A DNA stretch of 64,000 nucleotides from an uncultured Clostridia bacterium (lineage in GTDB: Bacteria; Bacillota; Clostridia; TANB77; CAG-465): NCBI GenBank assembly GCA_934149365.1, contig CAKPEI010000004.1, forward strand, positions 62,001 to 126,000, given 5' to 3'. The position numbers were made by a program, and so were the translations under genes. Positions within the stretch are counted from its first letter, which is position 1. Each line of letters starts with the position of its first letter. Shown here piece by piece: positions 1 to 8,818 of the stretch. Under the pieces are notes generated by a model. It made no database searches, was not told the origin of the DNA, and was given only the letters and a program-made list of their open reading frames with translations.

Positions 1-1
1 A

Positions 2-1315
2 TTAACGATAAAACATACAGTTACTATTAATGATAACGGAGTTACTATATATAGCAAATATAGTACACCTTCAATAAAAACGTTAAAATCTTGTGTACAT
101 GAGCCTTCTAAACCAAAAGTTATAGAAGAGAGAGATGATTGGGAGACAAAATATTGTTTGAAATATGCTAAAACCTTTGATAAATATATTATAAATGAAT
201 ATCAATATACTGAATATGATTTAAATAATGAACCTGAAGATCAAACAATAACTAGAGATATATACAAAGATGAAAATTATGAAACCTATGAAAGTGGTAC
301 ATATAACATACCACAAAAATTGTATAATTTTAAATATAATGACGATGGTACGATAAAGAGAGGCTCATATACCGCTACATATACTATGAAAATGAAAAAA
401 GGGTATACAGAAACTGTCAGTTCGACTTGGAAAGATTTTTTAGAACAATTATCTCATGAAGAAAGAGCGTATACGGTAGATGATATAAAAGAAGGATTAG
501 AAAACTCTGAATTATCTACAGAAGAAGAGACCTATTATAAACATTATGAAAATAATTCTCAAAATGATGAAAGTCTGGTTAGGCTTACACTTTTTGATTT
601 AGCTAATTCAAAAAAGAATGTATATAGTAATTACTTGGAATCAGGGGAAGAGTTTTCTAATAATATAGGATATCACCGTGATTGGATGACATTTTCTTTT
701 TATACATTAAAGCAGGCAATCAAATTAGCTAGTAAGTCGGAAGCTGGATGGAAATATTTTTACGGATCATCAGTTGGAGCTGAAGAATCTACAAGAACAG
801 GAACAACTGCAGGAACTACAGGAATAGGTAATCTTGTAAATGTTGATTATTCCTCTCTTCCTGATGGTAAACTTGGATGGCCAAGTCCAGGCAATACTAC
901 GATATCTTCTTATTTTGGAGCAAGAAGAGGTGGTGGACATAGAGGTATAGATATATCTATGCCTGCAGGCTCAACATTTGTAGCATCAGCTTCTGGAACG
1001 GTTGTACAAGCAACTACTAACTGCACAGATAACTACGGAAAATCTGACGCTTTAGATAGGCCAAGTTCTTCATTTTGCGGTGGGGGTGCAGGCAATTACG
1101 TTAAAATTAAATTGGATAACAGTGAAATATATTTGCTATACATGCATATGACTAGTGTGGCTGTAAAAAAAGGCGACCACGTTAATGCAGGACAGGCAAT
1201 AGGTACTTGTGGAAGTACAGGAAGATCTACGGGTCCACACGCGCACTTTGAAGTCAGAGTTGGAGGTGCATCTGGTAACCACGCGGTAGACCCATTACCA
1301 CTGTTGCAAAAATAA
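2..1315 (+). CDS. Secreted M23-family peptidase (partial, 5' end outside window)
   Basis: The reading frame is open from base 2, so the gene begins upstream of the window; the TTG at 158 is only an internal codon. The C-terminal ~150 residues are an M23 (LytM/lysostaphin-like) metallopeptidase domain: zinc ligands are visible in GGHRGIDISMPAG and in the HxH motif GPHAHFEVR, with LLYMHM between them. Such enzymes cut peptide cross-links in peptidoglycan. A Thr/Gly-rich linker (RTGTTAGTTGIG) precedes the domain, and the upstream ~270 residues are charged and unrecognised. It is followed 13 bp later by a run of small membrane proteins and a second wall hydrolase, as in conjugative type IV secretion loci, where such enzymes open a path through the wall. 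The domain call is solid; the secretion-system role is inferred from neighbours. Confidence 0.85.
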   Translation, partial: LTIKHTVTINDNGVTIYSKYSTPSIKTLKSCVHEPSKPKVIEERDDWETKYCLKYAKTFDKYIINEYQYTEYDLNNEPEDQTITRDIYKDENYETYESGTYNIPQKLYNFKYNDDGTIKRGSYTATYTMKMKKGYTETVSSTWKDFLEQLSHEERAYTVDDIKEGLENSELSTEEETYYKHYENNSQNDESLVRLTLFDLANSKKNVYSNYLESGEEFSNNIGYHRDWMTFSFYTLKQAIKLASKSEAGWKYFYGSSVGAEESTRTGTTAGTTGIGNLVNVDYSSLPDGKLGWPSPGNTTISSYFGARRGGGHRGIDISMPAGSTFVASASGTVVQATTNCTDNYGKSDALDRPSSSFCGGGAGNYVKIKLDNSEIYLLYMHMTSVAVKKGDHVNAGQAIGTCGSTGRSTGPHAHFEVRVGGASGNHAVDPLPLLQK

Positions 1316-1328
1316 GTAGGAGAAAAAT

Positions 1329-1805
1329 ATGAATAGTGAAATTGTTTCTAAGATTTTAAATATAGTAATAATTTTAGGTATCATAGTAATTTTGATTTTG
1401 ACTATACAGAGCTATAATATAAATAAACCAAAAAGTGAAAAAAATAGTCAAGATAAAGCAAATGAAAATATTGTCATTAACGATTATGAGGAAATTCAAA
1501 TAGCTTATAATATTTTATATAAATATATGACGTATTTGAAAAATGATTACTATGAAATGATGGTCAAATTATTTAGTAATCAAAATGTGGTTTCTGATAC
1601 AAAATTTCAGGAAGTAAAGAATAAGTTACCTAATAATAGTGCTGATTTTGATGATGTTATTATAACATCACAAACTAAAGACAGTAAGGGATTTTATACT
1701 ATAAAGTATTCTTCTAAATATCTAGGAGAATGTGAAATGGTTTACAAGATTAATAAAGAGAGTTATTCTTTCTTTATTAAAGAAGATTCAAATTTTGGAG
1801 ATTAG
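1329..1805 (+). CDS. Small membrane-anchored protein of the secretion locus
   Basis: A 158-residue protein with one N-terminal membrane helix (about residues 8-26, VSKILNIVIILGIIVILIL) followed by a short Lys/Asn-rich linker and an extracytoplasmic domain of ~100 residues. The start ATG has TAGGAG seven bases upstream. The layout (one TM plus a small outer domain) resembles three other proteins in this cluster (at 1807, 4405 and 4916). VirB8/TcpC-type secretion components with NTF2-like folds share this layout, but no family-specific motif is visible, so this is only a suggestion. It lies in a tight run with the M23 gene before it and the 1807 gene one base after it, and is probably co-transcribed. 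Confidence 0.7.
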   Translation: MNSEIVSKILNIVIILGIIVILILTIQSYNINKPKSEKNSQDKANENIVINDYEEIQIAYNILYKYMTYLKNDYYEMMVKLFSNQNVVSDTKFQEVKNKLPNNSADFDDVIITSQTKDSKGFYTIKYSSKYLGECEMVYKINKESYSFFIKEDSNFGD

Positions 1806-1806
1806 T

Positions 1807-2301
1807 ATGGATGATAAAAGAAACATTATAAAATTGTTTATTATTGCACTTGAACTGATAAGTGTTGGGGCTTTGATACCTAACGGTAAAGAGAATGCAC
1901 AAAATGAAATGTCAGATAACGAGTATGAAGAGGTAATATTTCAAGAGAATTCATATTATACGGATGCTACAATAGAACCAGAAAAGATTCATAGAGAATT
2001 TACTATAACCAAATGGCTTACATGTATAAGAAATGGAGAAATATCTCAAAGTTTTGACATGCTTACAAATGAGTGTAAAGACGAAAAATACTCAAATGAA
2101 ATTGAGAAATATAAAGATACAGTTGTTAATTTAGTCACTCAAGAAGAGTTAACCAATGTATCATTTGTATTGTTAAGTGAAAACTATAGTAATAACATAG
2201 GATATGCAGAGTATATCATTAATTTAGGTGAAATTAAATTAAATATAGTCGTAGAGGATAAAGGACCTTTTAGTCAGCTGATAGATATAAAAGGTGTTTG
2301 A
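1807..2301 (+). CDS. Small membrane-anchored protein, possible NTF2-like fold
   Basis: The chosen start is the ATG at 1807, which has GGAG at 1797-1800 and begins one base after the previous stop. The frame also opens at 1732, but that would overlap the upstream gene by 74 bases and lacks a better ribosome site. The 164-residue product has an N-terminal helix (RNIIKLFIIALELISVGAL) and an outer domain with the stretch ITKWLTCIRNGEISQSFDML, the sort of 'short helix, one cycle of use' pattern seen in NTF2-like domains. Function unknown. The operon position points to a structural or accessory part of the type IV secretion locus. Confidence 0.65.
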   Translation: MDDKRNIIKLFIIALELISVGALIPNGKENAQNEMSDNEYEEVIFQENSYYTDATIEPEKIHREFTITKWLTCIRNGEISQSFDMLTNECKDEKYSNEIEKYKDTVVNLVTQEELTNVSFVLLSENYSNNIGYAEYIINLGEIKLNIVVEDKGPFSQLIDIKGV

Positions 2302-2331
2302 TCAAGAGAGTGTATGAAATGGTGATAAATA

Positions 2332-4395
2332 ATGAGAAAGATAGTAAAAAGATATTTTATCCTTAGTTTACTTATATGTTCTGTTTTACTGTGTAATAAT
2401 TTCTGTTTTGCAGAATCTACTGCAAAAGTAGGTAATAATGAATATACATGGTATAATTTACCTGATGGATTAACTCCACAAGTTCCACCGTCTAGTGAAC
2501 ATGTAAGTGAAATTAAAAATATGAAATCTACGGTATATGGACTTTTTGGTGATGTTGCAAAGGGATCTTGTTCGTATGGTGTTGCTAGTAAGGATGGTTT
2601 CGAATATTGTAAAGACCAATTAGGAACTTCGTATAATATAACTCCTGCTTTCGATGAAGCTGCAGAAAAAGGTATTATACCAAGAGTTGTAGCTACCGCG
2701 TATTCAAAAAATGGTAAAAAGTTTGAAATTCCAAGGGGAACATTAATATATATAAAGAGTAATGTCTCTGGAGTTGAAGATTATGGATATGCGATCGTAG
2801 CGGATACTGGAGGAGCTGTTGAGAAAGGCGAGTTAGATCTTTATATGCCATACGCGGCTAACAATACCAAGGAAAATGCAGCTGAAAAATTCAACTTTGG
2901 ATTGGATTATAGGCAACTTTTAAAATTGGACAAGTCTAATTCTATAACTGTATATATAACTAAGTATACATTAACAAGAGATAAATATATTTACATGGCT
3001 CCTAAGGGAACAATAGTAGATAATGCGTCTTCAACCACCTCTGATAATAATGAAAATTCGGGTATAAATAAAAAAGTAATTTATAATACTACTAAATCTG
3101 TAGTGACTTCAGGAACTAAGCCATCACCAATGACAACTAATTGTAAAGATGCTGTTGAATTATATTGGTCAAAAACCACATCTTTAAGTGGAGATGGATC
3201 AATGGATTCTTTATCAGAATCTAATGTTGGCTCTACTTTGATGCCAGGAGATGCTGATACAGTCACAACTTTGGCAGGAACTTTTCCTAAGTATAGGCAA
3301 ATTAGTCCTGCAGAATGGGCATCGTGGCTATATGTAGACAAGACAATTAATGCCCAAGCATGTGGGCCATCATCAATTTCTATAATATTATCAGGATTAG
3401 GACTAGTTATTCCTGGTTATGATGGGGCTAGTTTACATGGAAAGGGTTCACCAAAAGATGGATTTATGACTCCGCCTGAAGTTTGTGCGTATTCTCTGGC
3501 TGTGGGAGGGCATGTGCAAGGTGTTGGTATGAGTTGGGGATTTCCAAAGAAAGTTATGAGTAATTTTGGCGTGGAAGTAGTTGAATTAGGTTCAGGTCAA
3601 GCAGGAAAAGTTTTAGAATTACTTAAACAAGGATATTGTGGAATTGCTTCAACGTCTAGAGGATATTTTACAGGTGGAGGACATATAATAGCAGTAGTAG
3701 GTGCTAATCCTGATGATGGTGGAAATACTATAGGAATAGTAGATCCTGCTGGACCTCAAAGGGATGGATTCTATACAGTAGCTCAATTAAATGGAAATGC
3801 GGCTATGCCTTCCGGTAAGGGAAAAAATGGAAGCACTCAGGCTAATGTAAAAAAGTGGTGGATTTTTAAGTACAAAAATCCTAATGCAGGACAAACAGCG
3901 CAAACAGGAAATGGAAGTGCTAATTTTTCGGCAAAGCAAAAACCTTCTGGAAAAGATGCTATTGATAGAGCACTAGATTCTATGAATGATTTAGAAATAA
4001 TGTCTAGGTTAATTTATGGTGAACAAGGTGGATGCTCTTTTGAATCACAAGTTTTAGTTGGAATATCGGTTCTTAACAGAGGCCCAAGTGTAAAAGCAAC
4101 GGCAAAAAGCAGATATGGTAATGGAAAATACTACCAATACAATTGTGTTGAGGATAACAAGTTTTGGAAAGCGATTCCACAAGAATGTGTAAATGCTGCC
4201 AACAAAGCTATCCAAGCAAAAAGTAAAGGAACATATAAAGTAGTGAGCTTAACAACTAATTCATCAACTGAGGCTATTAATGTGTATGGATTTTATTCAC
4301 AAAATAGTAAAAACTTTAAAGACACATGGAACAAATGGAGTTTGAAAGTTATTTTGAAAAACCCAAATAATTATACGGGCTTTTATGTAAGATAG
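2332..4395 (+). CDS. Secreted multidomain wall enzyme: 3D domain, C39-like peptidase and SleB-like hydrolase
   Basis: A 687-residue secreted protein. A signal peptide (residues 1-27, ending NFCFA) is followed by three recognisable parts. Residues ~117-175 carry a 3D-type fold (YAIVADTGGAVEKGELDLYM holds the conserved Asp residues), as in wall-associated transglycosylases. Residues ~335-500 look like a C39-type papain-fold peptidase: ACGPSSISIIL contains the likely nucleophile Cys344, and GGHIIAVVG a likely catalytic His. Residues ~555-685 match cell-wall hydrolases of the SleB type (IMSRLIYGEQGG with the likely Glu, and VLVGISVLNRG). A Ser/Gly-rich linker separates the last two. Together with the M23 gene upstream it probably remodels peptidoglycan around a secretion channel. 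The combination of these three domains in one chain is unusual. Confidence 0.8.
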   Translation: MRKIVKRYFILSLLICSVLLCNNFCFAESTAKVGNNEYTWYNLPDGLTPQVPPSSEHVSEIKNMKSTVYGLFGDVAKGSCSYGVASKDGFEYCKDQLGTSYNITPAFDEAAEKGIIPRVVATAYSKNGKKFEIPRGTLIYIKSNVSGVEDYGYAIVADTGGAVEKGELDLYMPYAANNTKENAAEKFNFGLDYRQLLKLDKSNSITVYITKYTLTRDKYIYMAPKGTIVDNASSTTSDNNENSGINKKVIYNTTKSVVTSGTKPSPMTTNCKDAVELYWSKTTSLSGDGSMDSLSESNVGSTLMPGDADTVTTLAGTFPKYRQISPAEWASWLYVDKTINAQACGPSSISIILSGLGLVIPGYDGASLHGKGSPKDGFMTPPEVCAYSLAVGGHVQGVGMSWGFPKKVMSNFGVEVVELGSGQAGKVLELLKQGYCGIASTSRGYFTGGGHIIAVVGANPDDGGNTIGIVDPAGPQRDGFYTVAQLNGNAAMPSGKGKNGSTQANVKKWWIFKYKNPNAGQTAQTGNGSANFSAKQKPSGKDAIDRALDSMNDLEIMSRLIYGEQGGCSFESQVLVGISVLNRGPSVKATAKSRYGNGKYYQYNCVEDNKFWKAIPQECVNAANKAIQAKSKGTYKVVSLTTNSSTEAINVYGFYSQNSKNFKDTWNKWSLKVILKNPNNYTGFYVR

Positions 4396-4404
4396 GAGAA
4401 TTAT

Positions 4405-4914
4405 ATGAAAAAAAAGATTGTATTTTTTACAATTGTTATTGTAATTGCAATGTCTGTTGGTGTTTATGTGTTCATCATTAATAATAATAAATTAAGTATG
4501 ATGGCAAATGAACAAAAAACAATTTCGGATGATATGTTGTATGATACTGTAAATATGCAGCTTATAAATGATTATGATACGTTTTATACACTAGAAAAAA
4601 TTTCTAAAAAGATTATTATGGAATTAAAAAGTGAAGAATATAAAGCTGTAATGGGAAATATCAGTCAGAGCTATTTTGAAAGAGAATCGGAAGCTGTAAT
4701 ACTAGAAAAGCTTCAAGAAATATCAAAAGTGTTAAACGATTCTGAGTATGAAATTAATGATTATAGTAAATTATTGTATAGAGTTTATGAAAAGGAAACA
4801 AATTTGTACAATTGTTTGCTAGATATCGATGGTAACATATATTATGTATTGATATTATTAAACGAACAAGATGGCATATTTGAAATATATAATATAATAT
4901 TAGCGGAGGAATAA
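4405..4914 (+). CDS. Small membrane-anchored protein of the secretion locus
   Basis: A 169-residue protein: basic start (MKKK), one membrane helix (residues ~5-26, IVFFTIVIVIAMSVGVYVFI) and an acidic, helix-prone outer region. It begins nine bases after the wall enzyme with TAGGAG upstream of the ATG. The size and layout resemble the genes at 1329, 1807 and 4916. I do not recognise a family. A VirB8-like periplasm-side scaffold is a possibility from position only. Confidence 0.65.
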   Translation: MKKKIVFFTIVIVIAMSVGVYVFIINNNKLSMMANEQKTISDDMLYDTVNMQLINDYDTFYTLEKISKKIIMELKSEEYKAVMGNISQSYFERESEAVILEKLQEISKVLNDSEYEINDYSKLLYRVYEKETNLYNCLLDIDGNIYYVLILLNEQDGIFEIYNIILAEE

Positions 4915-4915
4915 A

Positions 4916-5386
4916 ATGAAAAATAAAGTGACTACATCAATATTTTTGATAATACCTATTATAATAATAGTTGCTGTTAGCATCTATCTTGTATACGTAT
5001 TAAGATTTAATTTTTCTCAAGACAAGTATACTGATTATCGTCAAACTTATGAAAAATTAAAAGTAAATGAAGAAGATATAGTAAGCAGATACATTTCTCA
5101 GTTATCAGATAGTTTTAAAAAGAGTGACCTATCAAAGATATTATCCATAATAGACATGGAAGATGAAAAATATGCTGCTATGGGAAGTGGCGATCTTTTG
5201 GATATATTAAATGAAAATAAGATTTTGGGAAATAGTATAGAACTTGTCAAGTATGAAAAATATGATGCAGAAGGTATGAGTAAAACGTATGATACATATG
5301 TTAAAGTTGAGAATAGTAATGAGATAAAGAATATTGTAATTAAAGAAACTTATCCTGATGAATATACAGTAGTTTTTGGTTTCTAG
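4916..5386 (+). CDS. Small membrane-anchored protein of the secretion locus
   Basis: A 156-residue protein with an N-terminal membrane helix (residues ~8-28, SIFLIIPIIIIVAVSIYLVYV) and an outer domain of ~125 residues. It starts one base after the preceding stop with GCGGAGG upstream. The region SRYISQLSDSFKKSDLSKIL again suggests a small alpha-beta domain of the kind seen in the 1807 product, so these genes may be distant paralogues. No known motif. Co-transcription with 4405 and the S1-domain gene is likely. Confidence 0.65.
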   Translation: MKNKVTTSIFLIIPIIIIVAVSIYLVYVLRFNFSQDKYTDYRQTYEKLKVNEEDIVSRYISQLSDSFKKSDLSKILSIIDMEDEKYAAMGSGDLLDILNENKILGNSIELVKYEKYDAEGMSKTYDTYVKVENSNEIKNIVIKETYPDEYTVVFGF

Positions 5387-5406
5387 TAATATAAGGAGAA
5401 CATATA

Positions 5407-6198
5407 ATGGATAATAAAAAACAAACAAAGAAAAAAAATTATACATTAACTGATTTAGAAAAAGCACAAAAATCTGGACAAGTGTTTGACGCTATGATAA
5501 AGGAAGTTGATGAAAGTTTTAATTTGCATGGCTTTTTCGCAAATGGAATAGAATGTATAGTACCAAGAGAAGAAGTATCAAGTATAGTTGGTGATGACGG
5601 ACTAGTAGAAGAAAGACTTTGCACAAATAAAAAAGATAAAATCATGCAAGTATGTATAAAAGATATTATAGTTATAGACGGTAATATAGATAAAGTAATA
5701 CTTTCTAAGAAAATGGTAGAACTTAAGGTTAGACGTTGGATGTATATGCACCTAAAAGATGGAATGAAGTTAAAAGGTGTTGTAAGAGGAATGAATGACT
5801 TTGCAGCTTTCGTTGATGTTGGTGGTGGAGTAACAGGACTTCTTAAAATAGATGATATATCTAATGTAAGATTACAAAAAGTATCTGATAAATTAAAATT
5901 AGGACAACGTTTAGAAGTGGTCGTAAAAAGATATGATAGAGATACTGGTAAAATAGATCTTTCTTTAAAAGATTTACAAGGTACATTCAAAGAGAACATT
6001 AAGAAAATTAAAGAAAGAGATATAGTAGAAGGAATAGTTAGAAACAGAGAAAAAAATGGTATATTTATAGAGTTAAAACATGGATTAGTAGGTTTGTCTG
6101 AACATGTTAATGGTGTAGAGTATGGGCAAAAAGTTCTAGTATATATAAAGAGAATAAATGAAGAAAAAGGAAAAATTAAACTAAAAATAATAGGATAA
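5407..6198 (+). CDS. S1 RNA-binding domain protein
   Basis: A 263-residue cytoplasmic protein with a Lys-rich N-terminus and two clear S1 (OB-fold) domains at about residues 113-187 and 202-262: GMKLKGVVRGMNDFAAFVDV with GVTGLLKIDDIS, and IVEGIVRNREKNGIFIEL with GLVGLSEHV. The first ~105 residues look like a third, divergent S1 domain. This arrangement is close to the RpsA-like S1 proteins of Firmicutes, but it is shorter than RpsA (~380-400 residues). It likely binds RNA or single-stranded nucleic acid. TAAGGAG precedes the ATG. It ends the first run of plus-strand genes, 45 bases before a probable promoter, so it sits at an operon boundary. The reason for an S1 protein in a secretion locus is unknown. 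Confidence 0.8.
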   Translation: MDNKKQTKKKNYTLTDLEKAQKSGQVFDAMIKEVDESFNLHGFFANGIECIVPREEVSSIVGDDGLVEERLCTNKKDKIMQVCIKDIIVIDGNIDKVILSKKMVELKVRRWMYMHLKDGMKLKGVVRGMNDFAAFVDVGGGVTGLLKIDDISNVRLQKVSDKLKLGQRLEVVVKRYDRDTGKIDLSLKDLQGTFKENIKKIKERDIVEGIVRNREKNGIFIELKHGLVGLSEHVNGVEYGQKVLVYIKRINEEKGKIKLKIIG

Positions 6199-6240
6199 TT
6201 ACACTTTTTAGTAGTAAATTCACAAATAGTTGAGATATTG

Positions 6241-6249
6241 TGATATAAT
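6241..6249 (+). promoter_or_regulatory. Probable extended -10 promoter for the 6296 gene
   Basis: TGATATAAT (TGn followed by TATAAT at 6244-6249) lies 47 bases before the ATG at 6296. The -35 region is poor (TTCACA at 6219-6224 with a 19-base spacer), which fits an extended -10 promoter. The same TGATATAAT string precedes the secA and AI-2E permease genes. Confidence 0.5.
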
Positions 6250-6295
6250 GTATATGTAGATTGATTATTAAAATTTTAATATGGAGGAAATTAAT

Positions 6296-7318
6296 ATGAT
6301 AAATGATAAAGAAGTAAAAACAAGAGTTTCACCATTTGCAGTGAGACCAAATGAAATTAAAGTGTTTGATGGTAAAGAAGGTTTTGCATCAATCAATCAA
6401 GTAGTTTTTAAAATGGATATGGGATATATATCAGAAGACCATATAAAGGCATTAGAAGTAGTTAATGAATTTGGATTTGTTACTTCTAGACAAGTAACAC
6501 AAGTTCTTGATTTTAGAGGAAAATTAGAACATATAGAACAGGAAAAAAGACAAGATAAAGTTGCTAAATGGTTAGAGGATTTAACAAAATCTAAAGTATT
6601 AGCTAGATATTATTTCCAAACTGAAACAGGAAAGAGTTCATATAGAGCATATGCTTTGGATAAAATTGCTACATATATTTTAAAGCAAAGAAATGTTGTA
6701 ACTAATTGGCAGCCAACAGATAATACAAAACCTGCATATGCATTAAAGAGAAAATTAGCTGGTAACCAGATAGTAATTGCATATATGCAGAAAGTAGGAG
6801 CTTTTGAAGAGGCTAATCCAAATTTATTATTATTATCAAAGAGATATAATGTTAAATTTAAACCTACAGGTGGAACAGTTAAATTAAAAAATGGTAACGA
6901 AGATGTAGATGTTATTTTTGAAGTAGTAAGAAGAAATGAAGAATGGCAAACAATGCTTGCAGAAAAATTACAATTATATAGTGATTTCTATGAAAATTTT
7001 GCAAAGAATGATGCAGGTTTCTATAACCCACCAAAATTAGTATTTGTTGGAGAAGATGTAAATCATAACGCTGAAATATTTAGAATAATTAAAAAAGTAG
7101 GAGTAGTACTTAAAGACGATGAATTATACTTTACTACTGATTTAGAACAACTTGAAACTTCACTTGAAAAAACAGTTAGTATGTTTGAATTTGACAAAGA
7201 AAACAATAAATATAAATTAGTTCAAAAAGAACTAGATATATTAAAGCCAGGTAATGCAGAAGATAAAGCAAGTAAAATTGTAAAGAAGACATTTAGTCCT
7301 AATGTTATAGTTGAGTAG
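6296..7318 (+). CDS. Winged-helix protein similar to replication-relaxation family
   Basis: A 340-residue cytoplasmic protein. The ATG at 6296 is preceded by ATGGAGG; the in-frame ATG at 6281 lies within this ribosome site and is rejected. Residues ~40-130 look like a winged helix (HIKALEVVNEFGFVTSRQVTQ, then a basic wing ending in YRAYALDKIATYIL). Residues ~190-280 hold a beta-rich segment with DVIFEVVRR and EKLQLYSDFYENF, like the 'E-K-Y' part of the replication-relaxation family (PF13814) found beside coupling proteins on conjugative elements. The family link is by pattern only. It is a single-gene unit between a promoter and a hairpin terminator. Its context with a VirD4-like gene supports a DNA-transfer or plasmid-type role. 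Confidence 0.55.
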   Translation: MINDKEVKTRVSPFAVRPNEIKVFDGKEGFASINQVVFKMDMGYISEDHIKALEVVNEFGFVTSRQVTQVLDFRGKLEHIEQEKRQDKVAKWLEDLTKSKVLARYYFQTETGKSSYRAYALDKIATYILKQRNVVTNWQPTDNTKPAYALKRKLAGNQIVIAYMQKVGAFEEANPNLLLLSKRYNVKFKPTGGTVKLKNGNEDVDVIFEVVRRNEEWQTMLAEKLQLYSDFYENFAKNDAGFYNPPKLVFVGEDVNHNAEIFRIIKKVGVVLKDDELYFTTDLEQLETSLEKTVSMFEFDKENNKYKLVQKELDILKPGNAEDKASKIVKKTFSPNVIVE

Positions 7319-7349
7319 TGCTAAACTACATTAAATTAGGTATATAATA

Positions 7350-7387
7350 AAACGGAGGTATCCTATGTAGGAATGCCTCTGTTTGTC
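7350..7387 (+). terminator. Hairpin terminator after the 6296 gene
   Basis: AAACGGAGGTATCC (7350-7363) pairs with GGAATGCCTCTGTTT (7370-7384), with one bulged A and two wobble pairs, around a six-base loop. The following run (TTTGTCTAT) is only moderately T-rich. Confidence 0.65.
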
Positions 7388-7440
7388 TATATAATTTGAT
7401 AATTTTAATTAATAATACTAAAAATTGTATATTATAAAAC

Positions 7441-7506
7441 GCCAAACTCGGAAGTAAAACTTTGCCAAACTCGGAAGTAAAAGCTTGCCAAACTTGGAAG
7501 TGAATG
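7441..7506 (+). repeat. Three direct repeats with 23-bp period upstream of the DUF4143 ATPase
   Basis: The core GCCAAACTYGGAAGTRAA occurs at 7441, 7464 and 7487, exactly 23 bp apart. Units 1 and 2 share the 18-base core exactly; unit 3 differs at two positions. Each contains the small dyad ACTYGGAAGT. In unit 3 the bases TTGCCA (7485-7490) also form the -35 box of the promoter, so these look like operator or iteron sites for a DNA-binding regulator. Confidence 0.8.
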
Positions 7507-7513
7507 ATATAAT
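7485..7513 (+). promoter_or_regulatory. Promoter of the DUF4143 ATPase, overlapping a repeat unit
   Basis: TTGCCA (7485-7490) and TATAAT (7508-7513) are separated by 17 bases. The -35 box belongs to the third 23-bp repeat, so a protein bound to the repeats would compete with RNA polymerase. The gene's ATG is 35 bases after the -10 box, with TTTGGAGG before it. Confidence 0.7.
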
Positions 7514-7547
7514 ATATATAAACATATAATATGTTTGGAGGTATAAA

Positions 7548-8813
7548 ATGAAAGAGTATTTGCCAAGACTTGTAGATGAGGTTTTACTAAAAAAATTAAA
7601 ATTGTATGGAGCGGTATGTATACGAGGTTGCAAATGGTGTGGAAAATCAACTACAGCAAAACAATATTCAAAAAGTTATTTGGAATTACAAAATCCTGTT
7701 ACTTTGAAAAATAATATGGCAATAGCAGAAACGAGACCTGATTTGTTATTACAAGGAGACAAGCCAAGATTGATAGATGAGTGGCAAGACGCCCCAATTA
7801 TATGGGATGCTATAAGATACGATGTTGATAATAGTGGATTAAAAGGACAATATATATTAACAGGTTCTGCCTCACCTAGAGAAGCTAAACCGAAGCATAC
7901 TGGTACGGGAAGGATAGTTAATATTTTGATGAGACCAATGAGTCTATACGAATCAAAAGATTCGATAGGAACTGTATCTTTAAAAGAATTATTTAATAGC
8001 CAAAGTGATATAAAGGGAGTTAGTAAGTTATCCTTAGAAGATATAGCATTTCTATGCGCTAAAGGAGGATGGCCAGCAGGATTAGAATTTAAAGACGAAG
8101 ATTCGTATACAATATCGAGAGATTATTTAGAATCAATAATAAATAATGAAATGAAAGCTTTTGATGGTGTTGATAGAAACCCTTCAAGAATTAGAAGTAT
8201 TTTAAGGAGTTTATCAAGGAATATTTCTACGACGGCTAACATATCTGTTATAAGAGAAGATATTAAGACTTCGGCATCTGATATAAGTGAAAAGACTATA
8301 GCTGATTATATAAAGGTATTAGAAGAAATATATATAATTGATGATGTTGAGGCTTGGCAACCTAAATTGAGAAGTAAAACGGATATACGAACAAGTAAAA
8401 AGAGAGAATTTGTAGATCCATCTCTTGTAGTTGCAGCATTAAGGGCTACTGATAAAGATCTATTAAAAGACTTTAATACGTTTGGGCTTGTGTTTGAAGC
8501 ATTATGTATAAGAGATCTGAAAATTTATTCTCAAAGTATAGATGGTGAGGTGTATTATTATAGAGACAAAAGTGGACTTGAATGTGATGCTGTTATACAT
8601 TTGCATAATGGAAAATGGGGAGCTATCGAAATAAAATTAGGATCTGATAAGGCAATAGATGAAGCTGCAAAAAATCTATTAAAATTTAAAGATAGTGTTG
8701 ATATATCAGAAATGAATGAACCATCATTTTTAATGGTATTAACAGGTACTGAGTATGCATATAGAAGAGAGGATGGCGTATATGTAGTTCCTCTTGGATG
8801 TTTAAAGAATTAA
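7548..8813 (+). CDS. AAA-type ATPase with DUF4143 domain
   Basis: A 421-residue protein of the large AAA_14/DUF4143 family. The P-loop is IRGCKWCGKSTT (residues ~25-36), and RLIDEWQDAP (~75-84) is the Walker B region with its conserved Asp-Glu. YILTGSASP is the sensor-1-like segment. The C-terminal half is the DUF4143 region, which ends in a nuclease-like core (YYYRDKSGLECDAVI and WGAIEIKLGS resemble the D and E-x-K of PDDEXK folds). These proteins are common in accessory regions and their function is still unclear. It is monocistronic, flanked by a repeat-covered promoter and a bidirectional terminator, and has no toxin or antitoxin partner that I can see. Confidence 0.9.
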   Translation: MKEYLPRLVDEVLLKKLKLYGAVCIRGCKWCGKSTTAKQYSKSYLELQNPVTLKNNMAIAETRPDLLLQGDKPRLIDEWQDAPIIWDAIRYDVDNSGLKGQYILTGSASPREAKPKHTGTGRIVNILMRPMSLYESKDSIGTVSLKELFNSQSDIKGVSKLSLEDIAFLCAKGGWPAGLEFKDEDSYTISRDYLESIINNEMKAFDGVDRNPSRIRSILRSLSRNISTTANISVIREDIKTSASDISEKTIADYIKVLEEIYIIDDVEAWQPKLRSKTDIRTSKKREFVDPSLVVAALRATDKDLLKDFNTFGLVFEALCIRDLKIYSQSIDGEVYYYRDKSGLECDAVIHLHNGKWGAIEIKLGSDKAIDEAAKNLLKFKDSVDISEMNEPSFLMVLTGTEYAYRREDGVYVVPLGCLKN

Positions 8814-8818
8814 TTTGA

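Noticed and set aside
1732..1806. Longer N-terminus for the 1807 gene
   Set aside because: It would overlap the previous gene by 74 bases, and a better ribosome site lies before the ATG at 1807.
5439..5999. Long minus-strand frame opposite the S1-domain gene (186 codons)
   Set aside because: It is a shadow of the well-supported S1-domain gene, is Ser/Pro/Thr-biased and has no ribosome site.
7441..7506. CRISPR-like array
   Set aside because: There are only three short repeats with a period of 23 bp and no spacers of usual length; a promoter overlaps them, so they are operator-like.
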